NCBI RefSeq assembly: GCF_021391395.1
Contig: NZ_CP090059.1
Coordinates: 4,201,001-4,265,000, forward strand
DNA length: 64,000 nucleotides
From: Sphingomonas cannabina
Lineage (GTDB): Bacteria > Pseudomonadota > Alphaproteobacteria > Sphingomonadales > Sphingomonadaceae
Direction of reading: 5' to 3'
Under the pieces are notes generated by a model. The model searched no databases. It was not told where the DNA came from and was given only the letters and a program-made list of their open reading frames with translations. Shown piece after piece: positions 16,595 to 27,425 of this stretch (positions are counted from its first letter, which is position 1; every line of letters starts with the position of its first letter). A program made the position numbers and the translations under genes.

Positions 16595-17899
16595 CTAGAA
16601 GCGCCCCGTCTCGAACACACCCGCCGGATCGAAGGCGCGGCGCACCCGCTCTTCCAGCGCGGCGACGCCCGGCGCGAGCGGGTGCAGCGTCGGCACCGCG
16701 GCCCGTATCGCCTCGGGCGCGCGGATCAGCATGGCATGGCCGCCGGCCTTCGCCGCCGCGTCCCGGACCAGCGCCGGATCGCCATCGAACGCGACCCACA
16801 CCAGCCCGCCGGCCCAGTCGAACAGCCAGCGCGCGCCGTGCGGCTCCAGCGCGGCCGCGACGGAGGGCCCGCCGCTCGGCGGCACGTTGACGCGCCAGAG
16901 GGGGGTCTCAGTGACTAGCCCCTCCCCTTCAGGAGCATCAGGCCGGTCATCGCCCCGCGATGACCTAAACAGCGCGGGGCGCTGTTTACCTGATGCTGGG
17001 TTGGGGTGGGGCCTATCCACAGGCGACGTCGCTTGCGGCACCGCCCCACCCCCAACCCCTCCCCTGAAGGGGAGGGGCTTAGAGAACGGCACGCGCAGCC
17101 GATCCCACCAAGCCGCATCCTTTTCACCGTCGAGGGCAACGACCTTGCCATGCTCGCCAAGCACCTGTTCGATCATCCGGCATCGCGCCGTCACCGACGG
17201 CCCGAACCCGAGCAGCCGGAGCGCCGTCACCGAGGGTCCGTCCCCCGCCGGCAGATAGGCCGCCGCGCCGACCTCGGCCGGCGATCCCATCGCCGCCGCC
17301 ATCACCTTCACCGCCGCCGCTGGATCGAGCCCCTCCACCGCGCGCGTCGCCGCAATCGGCGGGCGCGGCAGCACCTTCAGCGTCATCTCGGTGATCGCGA
17401 ACAGCCGGCCCCAGCTTCCCGCCGCGAGCTTGGGCAGGTCGTAGCCGGTGACGTTCTTCACGACCTTCGCCCCGGCCACGAACGTCTCCGCCCGCCCCGA
17501 CACCGCGCGCAGTCCGAGCAGATGATCGCGCGGCGCTCCGCCGGAAAGCCTGAGCGACCCCGCCACCCCCGCCGCGACCACGCCGCCGATCGTTGCGGCA
17601 CCCGACGTCTCGCCAAGCAACGGCCCATGGTCGAACGGATCGAACGCCAGCCTTTGCCCGCGTCCGGCGACCAGCGCCTCGACCTCGACGAGCGGCGTCC
17701 CCGGCCGCACCGTCAGCACCAGCTCGGCCGGGTCGTAGTCGACCACGCCGGACAGCCCCGACAGGTCGAGTATCCGCGCCTCTGGCCGCGCCGCGCCGAT
17801 CGCCGCCTTGCTGCCGCCGCCGCGGATGTCGAGCGTCGCGCCGGCCCGGATGGCGTCGGCGATCGCGTCGCGGACCTCGTCTTCGTTGGTCGGCCGCAT
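16595..17899 (-). CDS. glcE: Glycolate oxidase FAD-binding subunit GlcE with an in-frame repeat insertion
   Basis: Second flavin subunit of glycolate oxidase, 434 residues compared with about 350-380 usually. The N-terminal PCMH-type FAD domain is intact (DIRGGGSK, ETSGAATIGGVVAAG, VVKNVTGYDLPKLAAGSWG). In the C-terminal half, between WWDRLRVPF and TETPLWRVNVPP, which are close together in ordinary GlcE, about 55 extra residues (~274-328) rich in Gly, Pro, Arg and Asp are encoded by a palindromic repeat at 16917-17079. The frame stays open across it. The start ATG overlaps the glcD stop by one base. Whether the inserted loop is tolerated is unknown; the surrounding sequence is well conserved, suggesting a working protein. 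Confidence 0.87.
   Translation of the reverse strand: MRPTNEDEVRDAIADAIRAGATLDIRGGGSKAAIGAARPEARILDLSGLSGVVDYDPAELVLTVRPGTPLVEVEALVAGRGQRLAFDPFDHGPLLGETSGAATIGGVVAAGVAGSLRLSGGAPRDHLLGLRAVSGRAETFVAGAKVVKNVTGYDLPKLAAGSWGRLFAITEMTLKVLPRPPIAATRAVEGLDPAAAVKVMAAAMGSPAEVGAAAYLPAGDGPSVTALRLLGFGPSVTARCRMIEQVLGEHGKVVALDGEKDAAWWDRLRVPFSKPLPFRGGVGGGAVPQATSPVDRPHPNPASGKQRPALFRSSRGDDRPDAPEGEGLVTETPLWRVNVPPSGGPSVAAALEPHGARWLFDWAGGLVWVAFDGDPALVRDAAAKAGGHAMLIRAPEAIRAAVPTLHPLAPGVAALEERVRRAFDPAGVFETGRF
16917..17079. repeat. 163-bp palindromic element inside glcE, itself interrupted by a smaller palindrome
   Basis: The outer ends are exact 17-base inverted repeats: agcccctccccttcagg at 16917-16933 and its complement at 17063-17079. 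The right arm reads on as gccccacccccaacccc, and its partner gttggggtggggc in the left arm is displaced by a 64-bp segment (16934-16997). That segment has its own ends agcatcagg/cctgatgct and an inner aaacagcgc/gcgctgttt hairpin. The layout looks like one small element inserted into another. Confidence 0.88.
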
Positions 17900-19392
17900 C
17901 AGAAGCGCGGCAGCTCGGGGTGCGGCAGCTGCCCGCGATGGATGTGCATCCGGCCGAGCTCGGCGCAGCGGTGCAGCGTCGGGAACACCTTGCCGGGATT
18001 GAGCAGTCCGTCCGGATCGAAGGCGCATTTCAGCCGCTGCTGCTGGGCGAGGTCGTCCTCGCCGAACATCGTCGGCATCAGGTCGCGCTTCTCGACGCCG
18101 ACGCCGTGCTCGCCGGTCAGCACCCCGCCGACCTCGACACAGAGCCGCAGGATGTCGCTCCCGAACGCCTCGGCGCGCTCGAGCTGGCCGGGCTGATTGG
18201 CGTCGTAGAGGATCAGCGGATGGAGGTTGCCGTCGCCGGCGTGGAAGACGTTGGCGACCTCCAGCCCGTAGCGTTCGGACAGTTGGTTCATCCGCTCCAG
18301 CACCTCGGGCAGGCGCCGGCGCGGGATGGTACCGTCCATGCAGTAATAGTCGGGCGAGATGCGTCCCACTGCCGGAAACGCCGCCTTGCGCCCGGCCCAG
18401 AAGGCGACCCGCTCCGCCTCGTCCTCAGAGGCGCGCAACGTGGTCGAGCCGTTGGCGCGGGCGATCTTCGTCACCTCGTCGATCAGATGGTCGCACTCGG
18501 CGCCGACCCCGTCGAGCTCGACGATCAGCAGCGCCTCGACGTCGAGCGGATAGCCGACCTGGACGAACGCTTCGGCGGCATGGATCGCCGGCTTGTCCAT
18601 CATCTCCATGCCCGCCGGGATGATCCCGGCGGCGATCACGTCGGCGACGCACTGCCCGGCGCCCTCGACGCTCGGGAAGCCGATCAGCAGCGCCCGCGCG
18701 CCCTCGGGCTTCGGCAGGATGCGCACCGTCACTTCGGTGACGACACCGAGCAGCCCCTCCGACCCCACCACGACGCCGAGCAGGTCGAGCCCGGCCGGAT
18801 CGAGCTGCCGTCCGCCCAGCCGCGCGATCTCGCCGTCCATCATCACCAGCTCGACGCCGAGCACGTTGTTGGTGGTGAGCCCGTACTTCAGGCAGTGCAC
18901 CCCGCCGGAGTTCTCGGCGACGTTGCCGCCGATCGAGCAGGCGATCTGGCTCGACGGATCGGGCGCATAGTAGAAGCCGCGCTCCTCCACCGCGCGGGTG
19001 ATGGCGAGGTTGGTGACGCCCGGCTGCACCACCGCGATGCGATCGTCATAGTCGATGTCGAGCACGCGGTTGAACTTGCCGAGCCCCAGCAGCACCGCGT
19101 CCGCCAGCGGCAGCGCCCCGCCCGACAGCGAGGTGCCCGATCCGCGCGGCACCACCTTCACCCCCTCGGCATGGCACCAGCGCAGCACCCGGGAGACCTG
19201 CTCGGTCGTCTCGGGCAGCACCACCACCATCGGCATCTGGCGATAGGCGGTGAGCCCGTCGCTCTCATAGGGACGCAGGCCGTCGGGATCGGCGATCACG
19301 CCCTCGCCCGGCACGATCCGCCGGAGCGCCGCGACGATCGCATCGCGCCGCGCCAGCGTTCCGGCGTCGGGTTCGGGCATCTTCAGCGTCAT
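17899..19392 (-). CDS. glcD: Glycolate oxidase catalytic subunit GlcD
   Basis: FAD-linked catalytic subunit oxidizing glycolate to glyoxylate, 497 residues. Visible are the N-terminal FAD-binding PCMH domain (PRGSGTSLSGGALP, PDPSSQIACSIGGNVAENSGG, GSEGLLGVVTEVTVRILP) and the C-terminal FAD-oxidase domain with NVFHAGDGNLHPLI and GEHGVGVEKRDLM. The start ATG at 19392 gives the usual family N-terminus; the longer upstream frame is unrelated. It is the first gene of glcDEF and is transcribed divergently from apnO, with a putative regulator site (19448-19468) between them. The location supports a role in consuming glycolate from apiose breakdown. Confidence 0.9.
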   Translation of the reverse strand: MTLKMPEPDAGTLARRDAIVAALRRIVPGEGVIADPDGLRPYESDGLTAYRQMPMVVVLPETTEQVSRVLRWCHAEGVKVVPRGSGTSLSGGALPLADAVLLGLGKFNRVLDIDYDDRIAVVQPGVTNLAITRAVEERGFYYAPDPSSQIACSIGGNVAENSGGVHCLKYGLTTNNVLGVELVMMDGEIARLGGRQLDPAGLDLLGVVVGSEGLLGVVTEVTVRILPKPEGARALLIGFPSVEGAGQCVADVIAAGIIPAGMEMMDKPAIHAAEAFVQVGYPLDVEALLIVELDGVGAECDHLIDEVTKIARANGSTTLRASEDEAERVAFWAGRKAAFPAVGRISPDYYCMDGTIPRRRLPEVLERMNQLSERYGLEVANVFHAGDGNLHPLILYDANQPGQLERAEAFGSDILRLCVEVGGVLTGEHGVGVEKRDLMPTMFGEDDLAQQQRLKCAFDPDGLLNPGKVFPTLHRCAELGRMHIHRGQLPHPELPRF

Positions 19393-19447
19393 GCGGTCCT
19401 TCCTACTCCCCACCGTCATCCCGGCGCAAAACTCGCTACTTGCACTA

Positions 19448-19468
19448 CTCATTATACCAGCATACCAT
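19448..19468. promoter_or_regulatory. Putative NanR-type operator between glcD and apnO
   Basis: A 21-base sequence containing attataccagcataccat. Read on the minus strand it is GGTATG-CT-GGTATA, two GGTATR hexamers in direct repeat 2 bases apart. E. coli NanR binds GGTATA direct repeats. The same 21 bases recur exactly at 29578-29598. The NanR-like regulator at 27422-28159 is the obvious candidate to bind it. Confidence 0.7.
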
Positions 19469-19500
19469 GACCGCCAAGTCAGCTTTGCGGAGGCATTCAC

Positions 19501-20328
19501 ATGGTCGCGATTGCGCTGTTCGGCGCGGGCGGGAAGATGGGCGCGCGCCTGTCGCGCAACCTCAAATCGAGCGAATACGACGTCCGCCACGTCGAACTGA
19601 GCGAGACCGGCCGCGCGCGCCTGCGCGACGAGCTCGGCATCGAATGCGTCGACCAGGCGGCCGCGCTCGAGGGCGTCGACGTGGTGATCCTCGCCGTGCC
19701 CGACACGCATGTCGGCAAGGTCGCGCACGAGATCTCGCCTGCGCTCAAGGCCGGCACGATGGTGGTCGCGCTCGATGCCGCCGCGCCCTTCGCCGGGCAT
19801 TTCCCGGACCGGAGCGACCTCACCTATTTCGTCACCCACCCCTGCCACCCGCCGATCTTCAACGACGAGACCGATCCCGCCGCGCGCGACGACCGGTTCG
19901 GCGGGCTCCACGCGCGCCAGAGCATCGTCAGCGCGCTGATGCAGGGGCCGGAGGAGCATTACGACCTCGGCGAGGAAATCGCCAAAGTGATCTGGGCGCC
20001 GATCCTGCGCTCGCACAAGGTGACGGTCGAGCAGATGGCGCTGCTCGAGCCGGGCCTGTCCGAGACGGTCTGCGCCTCGCTGCTCGACGTCATGCGCGAG
20101 GCGATGGACGAGGTGGTCGACCGCGGCGTGCCCGCGGAGGCCGCGCGCGACTTCCTGCTCGGCCATATGAACATCCTGGCGGCCGTGATCTTCAAGCACG
20201 TCCCCGGCGTCTTCTCCGACGCGTGCAACAAGGCGATCACCTTCGGCAAGCCCGCGCTGATGCGCGAGGACTGGAAGAAGGTGTTCGAGCCCGACGAGCT
20301 CGCCGCCAGCATCCAGCGGATCACCTGA
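19501..20328 (+). CDS. apnO: D-apionate oxidoisomerase
   Basis: NAD-dependent enzyme that would oxidize D-apionate with migration of a hydroxymethyl group, giving 3-oxo-isoapionate. The 275 residues begin with a Rossmann dinucleotide motif (ALFGAGGKMGARLSRNL), followed by VDVVILAVPDTHVGKVAHEI and a catalytic/metal region TYFVTHPCHPPIFNDE. An all-alpha phosphogluconate-dehydrogenase-like C-terminal domain follows (LLGHMNILAAVIFK, FSDACNKAITFGKP). This combination is the ApnO family known from apiose pathways. It sits apart from oiaK/oiaT but next to the ABC transporter and lactonase operon. A good ribosome site (ggagg) precedes the ATG. The substrate comes from family and context; the fold assignment is certain. 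Confidence 0.87.
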   Translation: MVAIALFGAGGKMGARLSRNLKSSEYDVRHVELSETGRARLRDELGIECVDQAAALEGVDVVILAVPDTHVGKVAHEISPALKAGTMVVALDAAAPFAGHFPDRSDLTYFVTHPCHPPIFNDETDPAARDDRFGGLHARQSIVSALMQGPEEHYDLGEEIAKVIWAPILRSHKVTVEQMALLEPGLSETVCASLLDVMREAMDEVVDRGVPAEAARDFLLGHMNILAAVIFKHVPGVFSDACNKAITFGKPALMREDWKKVFEPDELAASIQRIT

Positions 20329-20390
20329 AGCGGATTTGGTCTAGGACGGATCGACGTTGGAGGGAGTGACTGACATCTCAACCCTCCTCC

Positions 20391-22081
<1,691 letters not shown>

Positions 22082-22085
<4 letters not shown>

Positions 22086-23596
22086 CTGCCCCGCGCCTCC
22101 GCGCCGAGCGTGTGTCGAAGCTCTATCCCGGCGTGCAGGCGCTCGATGCGGTAGACTTCGACGTCCATGCCGGTGCGGTCAACGTGCTGATCGGCGAGAA
22201 CGGCGCGGGCAAGTCGACGCTGATGAAGATCATCGCCGGGGTCGAGGCGCCGAGCGCCGGCCGGCTGCTGCTCGACGGCGCGGAGGTGAGCTTCGCCAAC
22301 CCCGCCGCGGCCGCGCGGCAGGGCGTATGCATGGTGTTCCAAGAACTGAGTCTATTCGCCAACCTCAGCATCGCCGAGAACGTCTTCATCGGCCGCGAGC
22401 GCTGCCGGATGGGCATCGACATCGACCAGGGCTCCGAGATCGAGCGCACCCGCGAGGTGCTGGCCCGGCTCGGCCATCCGCTCGATCCGCGCGCGCTGGT
22501 CTCCACGCTCACCATCGGCCAGCAGCAGATCGTCGAGATCGCCCGCGCGCTGGCGCAGGACGCGCGGGTGCTGATCCTCGACGAGCCGACCTCGGCGTTG
22601 AGCGCGGCTGAGGCGGAGACCTTGTTCGGGGTGATCGCCGAGCTGAAGGCACGCGGCGTCGCGATCGTCTACATCTCGCACCGGCTCGAGGAGCTGAAGC
22701 GGATCGGCGACCACGTCACCGTCCTGCGCGACGGCCGCCTCGTCGCCACCGCCGAGATGCGCGACGTCGACGTGCCGTGGATCGTCCGCCAGATGATCGG
22801 CCGCGACGCCCCCGCCCGCGCCGAGTCCTCGCGCGGCGAGCCGGGCGCGGAGGTGCTGCGCGTCACCGACCTCGTCCTGCCCCGCGAGCGCGGCGGCTTC
22901 ACCGTCGACCATGTCTCGCTGACGGTGCGCGCGGGCGAGATCGTCGGCATCTACGGCCTGCTCGGCGCCGGCCGCACCGAGCTGCTCGAATCGATCATGG
23001 GCTGTCGCCGCGACGCGACCGGACGGATCGAGATCGCCGGCAGCGACGTGACCGGCCGCGACGTCGCCGGACGCATGGCCGCCGGCGTCGCACTGGTACC
23101 GGAGGACCGCCGCCACGCCGGCTTCGTCCACAGCTTCTCGGTCGCGCGCAACCTGACGCTGGCCAGCCTGAGGCGCTTCACCCGCCTGTTCCATCTCGAT
23201 CCCGCGCGCGAGGCCGAAGCGGTGAATTCCTCGACCGGCGATCTCGCCATCAAGGCGGCTGGCCCCGATACGCTGGTCACCACCCTGTCGGGCGGCAACC
23301 AGCAGAAGGTGGTGATCGGCAAGGCGCTGCTCACCCGGCCGAGGGTGCTGCTGCTCGACGAGCCCACGCGCGGCGTCGACGTCGGCGCCAAGGCCGAGCA
23401 GTACCGGCTGATCCGCCGCCTCGCCGACGAAGGGCTGGGCGTGCTGTTCGCGACGTCCGAGCTCGACGAGCTGACCGCGCTCGCCGACCGCGTCCTGGTG
23501 ATGCGCGAGGGGATGATCGCGCTCGACCTGCCGTGCGACGCGGCCGATCATGACGGCATCACCGCCGCGGCCAATCCGCGTGCCGAGGCGGCCTGA
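22082..23596 (+). CDS. Sugar ABC transporter ATP-binding protein (RbsA/XylG type, two ATPase domains)
   Basis: Cytoplasmic energy subunit of 504 residues with tandem ABC domains. The first has Walker A GENGAGKSTLMK, signature TIGQQQIVEIARAL and Walker B VLILDEPTSAL. The second has the degenerate P-loop GLLGAGRTELLE typical of this class, with LSGGNQQKVVIGKAL and VLLLDEPTRGVDVGAKAE. Length and layout match ribose/xylose/galactoside importers. It overlaps the DUF2291 gene by 4 bases and is followed after 10 bases by the permease. It would power import of apiose from the periplasm. Confidence 0.9.
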
Positions 23597-23606
23597 AGGG
23601 GGAACG

Positions 23607-24632
23607 ATGGGAGGCGACACGCTGCTTGTGCTGATGCGGCTGAGGACGGTGATCGCGCTGGTCGTCGTGCTCGCCGTCTTCTCCGCCGCCGCGCCCAATT
23701 TCCTCAGCAGCGCCAACATGGTGCTGATGCTGAAGCATGTCGCGCTGAACGCGATCCTGGCGATCGGTCTCACCTATGTGATCGTCGCCGGCGGCATCGA
23801 CCTGTCGGTAGGATCGGTGGCGGGGCTCGCCGGCATGGTCGCGGGGTTCCTGATGCTGAACGGGGTGCCCGTCGGCGGCGACATGCTGGTGCGGTTCAAC
23901 CTCTTCGAGATCATCCTGATCGTGCTCGCGCTCGGCCTCGCGATCGGGTTCGTCAACGGCCTGCTGGTCGCACGGCTCAAGGTCGCGCCGTTCATCGCCA
24001 CGCTCGGCACGCTCTACGTCGTGCGCGGCGCCGCGCTGCTGTCGTCGGACGGGCGGACCTTTCCCGACCTCGTCGGCGATCCCTATTACGGCACCGAAGG
24101 GTTCCCGGTGATCGGCGGCGGCTATCTAGTCGGCCTGCCGGTGTCGGTGTGGATCCTGGCGGTGATCGCCGCGATCGCCGCCTATGTCGCGATGCGCACG
24201 CCGCTCGGGCGGCAGGTCTATGCGGTCGGCGGCAACGCCCATGCCGCAGCGCTTTCGGGCATCCGCGTGAACCGCGTGCTGGTCGTCACCTACATGGTCT
24301 CCGGCTTCTGCGCGGCGGTGGTCGGCCTGATCATCGCCTCCGAGCTGCAGGCGGCGCACCCAGCCACCGGCGAAACCTTCGAGCTCAACGCCATCGCCGC
24401 GGCGGTGCTCGGCGGCGCCTCGATGAGCGGCGGGCGTGGGACCATCGTCGGCACCTTGGTCGGCGCGGCGGTGATCGGCGTGCTCGGCGACGGCATGGTG
24501 ATGATGGGGGTGAGCGCCTTCTGGCAGATGGTGATCAAGGGCCTCGTCATCATCGCCGCAGTGCTGCTCGACGGCGCCCAGGCGCGGCTCCAGCATCGCG
24601 TCGCGATCCGGCGCGCGGCGGCGATGGCGTGA
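23607..24632 (+). CDS. Sugar ABC transporter permease (RbsC type)
   Basis: Inner-membrane channel subunit of 341 residues with 8-10 hydrophobic segments and the family motifs AGGIDLSVGSVAGLAGM, FINTLG-like FIATLGTLYVVRG, AVGGNAHAAALSGI and AAAVLGGASMSGGRGTI. The start at 23607 has ribosome site aaggggg; a longer frame upstream lies within the ATPase gene. The stop shares one base with the ATG of the following Gfo/Idh gene, so transport and the first catabolic step are translationally coupled. One permease gene is present, which would act as a dimer as in RbsC. Confidence 0.9.
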   Translation: MGGDTLLVLMRLRTVIALVVVLAVFSAAAPNFLSSANMVLMLKHVALNAILAIGLTYVIVAGGIDLSVGSVAGLAGMVAGFLMLNGVPVGGDMLVRFNLFEIILIVLALGLAIGFVNGLLVARLKVAPFIATLGTLYVVRGAALLSSDGRTFPDLVGDPYYGTEGFPVIGGGYLVGLPVSVWILAVIAAIAAYVAMRTPLGRQVYAVGGNAHAAALSGIRVNRVLVVTYMVSGFCAAVVGLIIASELQAAHPATGETFELNAIAAAVLGGASMSGGRGTIVGTLVGAAVIGVLGDGMVMMGVSAFWQMVIKGLVIIAAVLLDGAQARLQHRVAIRRAAAMA

Positions 24633-25654
24633 TGCTGCGGGGCGCGCTCATCGGCTGCGGCTTCTTCGCCGCCAACCAGCTCCACGCATGGCGCGACCTG
24701 GAGGGCGTCGAGATCGTCGCGATCTGCGATACCGACGCCACGCGCCTCGCCGTCACCGGCGACCAGTTCGGCATCGTCCGGCGCTACATCGATGCGGCGG
24801 AAATGCTCGCGGCTGAGAAACTCGACTTCGTCGACATCGCCACGACACCGCCCAGCCACCGCGCGCTGGTCGAGCTCGCCGCCCGCCATCGCCTGCCGGT
24901 GATCTGCCAGAAGCCGCTCGCCGCCACCTACGCCGACGCCGAGGCGATGGTCGCCGCCTGCGCCGCCGCGGGCGTGCCGATGATGGTGCACGAGAACTTC
25001 CGCTGGCAGGCGCCGATCCGAGCCCTGCGCACCGTGATCGACGAGGGACGCATCGGCACCCCCTTCTTCGCGCGCTTCGCCTTCCGCTCGGGCTTCGACG
25101 TCTATGCCGCCCAGCCGTACCTCGCCGAGGGCGAGCGCTTCATCATCGAGGACCTCGGCATCCACATCCTCGACGTCGCCCGCTTCGTGATGGGCGAAGC
25201 GGCCACGCTCGCCTGCCGCATCCAGCGCGTCAACCCGGCGATCCGCGGCGAGGACGTCGCGACGATCATGCTCGGCCATGCGGGCGGTGCCACCAGCATC
25301 GTCGACTGCAGCTACGCGACGCCGATCCATGACGAGCTGTTCCCGCAGACGCTGATCGAGGTCGACGGCGACCGCGGTCGGCTGAAGCTGGAGGCGAACT
25401 ACCGTCTCACCATCGAGGACCGCGATTCGCTTGAGGTGCACGACGTCGCCCCGCCGCTGCTGTCCTGGGCGGAACGGCCATGGCACGGCATCCAGGAGAG
25501 CGTCGCCGCGATCCAGCGCCACTGGGTCGAATGCCTCGCCGCCGGCTGCGAGCCCGACACCTCAGGCCGCGACAATCTTCGCACGCTCGCGCTGGTCGAT
25601 GCCGCCTATCGCAGCGCCGCCGAGGGCCGCACGATCGATGTCGACCCGCGCTGA
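24632..25654 (+). CDS. apsD: Gfo/Idh/MocA-family dehydrogenase, probable D-apiose dehydrogenase
   Basis: NAD(P)-dependent dehydrogenase of 340 residues that would oxidize D-apiose to apionolactone. The N-terminal Rossmann fold has GALIGCGFFAANQLHAW and DFVDIATTPPSHRALV. The usual EKP motif is CQKP, keeping the catalytic lysine (~residue 93). EDLGIHILDVARF supplies the conserved Asp/His of the C-terminal catalytic domain, and the oligomerization sheet follows. It sits between the sugar permease (1-base overlap) and the apionate lactonase (17-base overlap), which places it exactly at the dehydrogenation step. Gfo/Idh membership is certain; the apiose specificity is inferred from the neighbours and from known ApsD. 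Confidence 0.83.
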   Translation: MLRGALIGCGFFAANQLHAWRDLEGVEIVAICDTDATRLAVTGDQFGIVRRYIDAAEMLAAEKLDFVDIATTPPSHRALVELAARHRLPVICQKPLAATYADAEAMVAACAAAGVPMMVHENFRWQAPIRALRTVIDEGRIGTPFFARFAFRSGFDVYAAQPYLAEGERFIIEDLGIHILDVARFVMGEAATLACRIQRVNPAIRGEDVATIMLGHAGGATSIVDCSYATPIHDELFPQTLIEVDGDRGRLKLEANYRLTIEDRDSLEVHDVAPPLLSWAERPWHGIQESVAAIQRHWVECLAAGCEPDTSGRDNLRTLALVDAAYRSAAEGRTIDVDPR

Positions 25655-27425
25655 GCAGCTCTACGGCACCGACGAGCTCGAGCCGACACCGCTGCGGCTG
25701 GCAATCGGGCCACTGTCGTTCGAGCTGGTCAACGGCAATGTCCGCGCGATCCGCGTCGGCGGGACGGAAGTGCTGCGCGGCATCCAGTATCTCGTGCGCG
25801 ACCGCGACTGGGGCACGCTGAGCCCCGCGATCACCGATCTCGCGGTGACGGAACATGGCGACCGCATCACCATCACCTATCGTGCGTCGGTGCGCGACCC
25901 CGATGGCGCGAGGCTGGATTATCAGGCGACGATCCACGCCACCGGCACTAGCCTGGAATTCGCCGTGGAGGCTGCGGCGCAGGACGACTTCACCACCAAT
26001 CGCCTTGGCTTCTGCGTGCTGCACCCGGCCGGCCTCGCGGGTGCCCCGCTGACGGTCGAGCACGGCGACGGCAGCATCGAACGATCGGCCTTTCCGACGC
26101 TGATCGAGCCGTGGCAGCCCTTCACCGATATCCGCGCGCTGATCCATCGCCAGGATGGCGCGACGATCGCCTGCCGCCTCGACGGCGACACCTTCGAGAT
26201 GGAGGACCAGCGCAACTGGTCCGACGCCTCGTACAAGACCTACGTTCGTCCGCTCGCGCGGCCCTGGCCTTATATGGTGCCCGCCGGCACGGCCGATCGC
26301 CAGTCGGTGACGATCGCCATCGAGGGATCGCTATCGCCGGCGGCGCAAGCGAGCGGCCCGGTCACGATCGCACTCGACAATCCGGTCGGTGCGATGCCGC
26401 GCATCGGCCTGGTGGTCACCGCCGCTCAAGCCGCCGCCACGCTCGCCGAAGCTGAGGCATTACGGTCGATCGCCCCGCAGGACCTGCTGCTGACCTTCGA
26501 AGCCCACGCCGGACATGGCGCCGCCGAGATGCAGGCACTGGCGGAGGCCCGCATCGTCGATGCCCGCATCACGCTCGAATGCGTCGTCGCCGCTGCTGGC
26601 GATCTCGACGCGGAGCTCGGCACGATCGCGGAGCTTGTCGGCGATGCCGGGCTCGAGCTCGATGCCATATCGATCTTCCCCGCTCCCGACCTGCAATCGA
26701 CGCCGCCCGGCAGCGAATGGCCCGCCTGCCCGCCGCTGGAGCAGGTCTACGCCGCCGCCCGCCGCGCCTTTCCCGGCGTCACGCTCGGCGGCGGCATGTT
26801 CGGCTATTTCACCGAGCTCAACCGCAAGCGCCCGCCGCTCGCGCCGCTCGACTATGTGACACACGCCACCTGCCCGATCGTCCACGCCGCCGACGACCGC
26901 AGCGTCATGCAGACGCTGGAGGCCATTCCTCACATCGTGCGCTCCGCCCGCGCGATCATCGGCGACAAGCCCTATCGGTTGGGTCCGAGCACGATCGGCA
27001 TGCGCCAGAACCCTTATGGCTCGCGGACGATGGACAACCCCGATCGCCGCCGCATCCCGATGGCCCAGGCCGACCCGCGTCAGGACGGCCGCTTCGCCGC
27101 CGCCTGGACGCTCGGCTATGTCGCGGCGAGCGAGGCAGCCGGGCTCGACACGCTGACGCTCGGCGCGCTGACCGGCCCGTTCGGGCTGCTCGGCGATGAC
27201 GGCCCGCGCCCTGTGTTCGCGACGGTGAAGGAGCTTGCCGCGCTGGCCGGATCGCCGCGGCGGGCGTGCCGCTCGTCGGCCCCGGACCGGGTCCTGGCAG
27301 TCGCCACGGACCGCGCGGTCCTGCTCGCCAACCTTACCGCAGAACCATGCGAGGTCCGCATCGACGGCACCGCGCGCCGGCTCACGCTCGGCGCCTATGA
27401 GACGGCGAACGTCTCCGTCGCCTAG
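25638..27425 (+). CDS. apnL: D-apionate lactonase
   Basis: Would hydrolyse D-apionolactone to D-apionate in the cytoplasm; 595 residues and no signal peptide. Features matching the ApnL family are GPLSFELVNGNVRAIRVGG, LVRDRDWGTLSP, DDFTTNRLGFCVLHP, TFEMEDQRNWSDASYKTY near residue 195, and GPSTIGMRQNPYG near 455. The start ATG lies 17 bases inside apsD, giving a frame-shifted overlap; the next in-frame choices would remove conserved sequence. It ends the transporter operon and overlaps the convergent GntR gene by 4 bases. I judge identity with ApnL likely from overall pattern and context. Confidence 0.86.
   Translation: MSTRAEQLYGTDELEPTPLRLAIGPLSFELVNGNVRAIRVGGTEVLRGIQYLVRDRDWGTLSPAITDLAVTEHGDRITITYRASVRDPDGARLDYQATIHATGTSLEFAVEAAAQDDFTTNRLGFCVLHPAGLAGAPLTVEHGDGSIERSAFPTLIEPWQPFTDIRALIHRQDGATIACRLDGDTFEMEDQRNWSDASYKTYVRPLARPWPYMVPAGTADRQSVTIAIEGSLSPAAQASGPVTIALDNPVGAMPRIGLVVTAAQAAATLAEAEALRSIAPQDLLLTFEAHAGHGAAEMQALAEARIVDARITLECVVAAAGDLDAELGTIAELVGDAGLELDAISIFPAPDLQSTPPGSEWPACPPLEQVYAAARRAFPGVTLGGGMFGYFTELNRKRPPLAPLDYVTHATCPIVHAADDRSVMQTLEAIPHIVRSARAIIGDKPYRLGPSTIGMRQNPYGSRTMDNPDRRRIPMAQADPRQDGRFAAAWTLGYVAASEAAGLDTLTLGALTGPFGLLGDDGPRPVFATVKELAALAGSPRRACRSSAPDRVLAVATDRAVLLANLTAEPCEVRIDGTARRLTLGAYETANVSVA

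Noticed and set aside
16595..17899. glcE as a pseudogene
   Set aside because: The repeat keeps the reading frame open, and both sides are conserved GlcE sequence, so it is treated as intact with an insertion.
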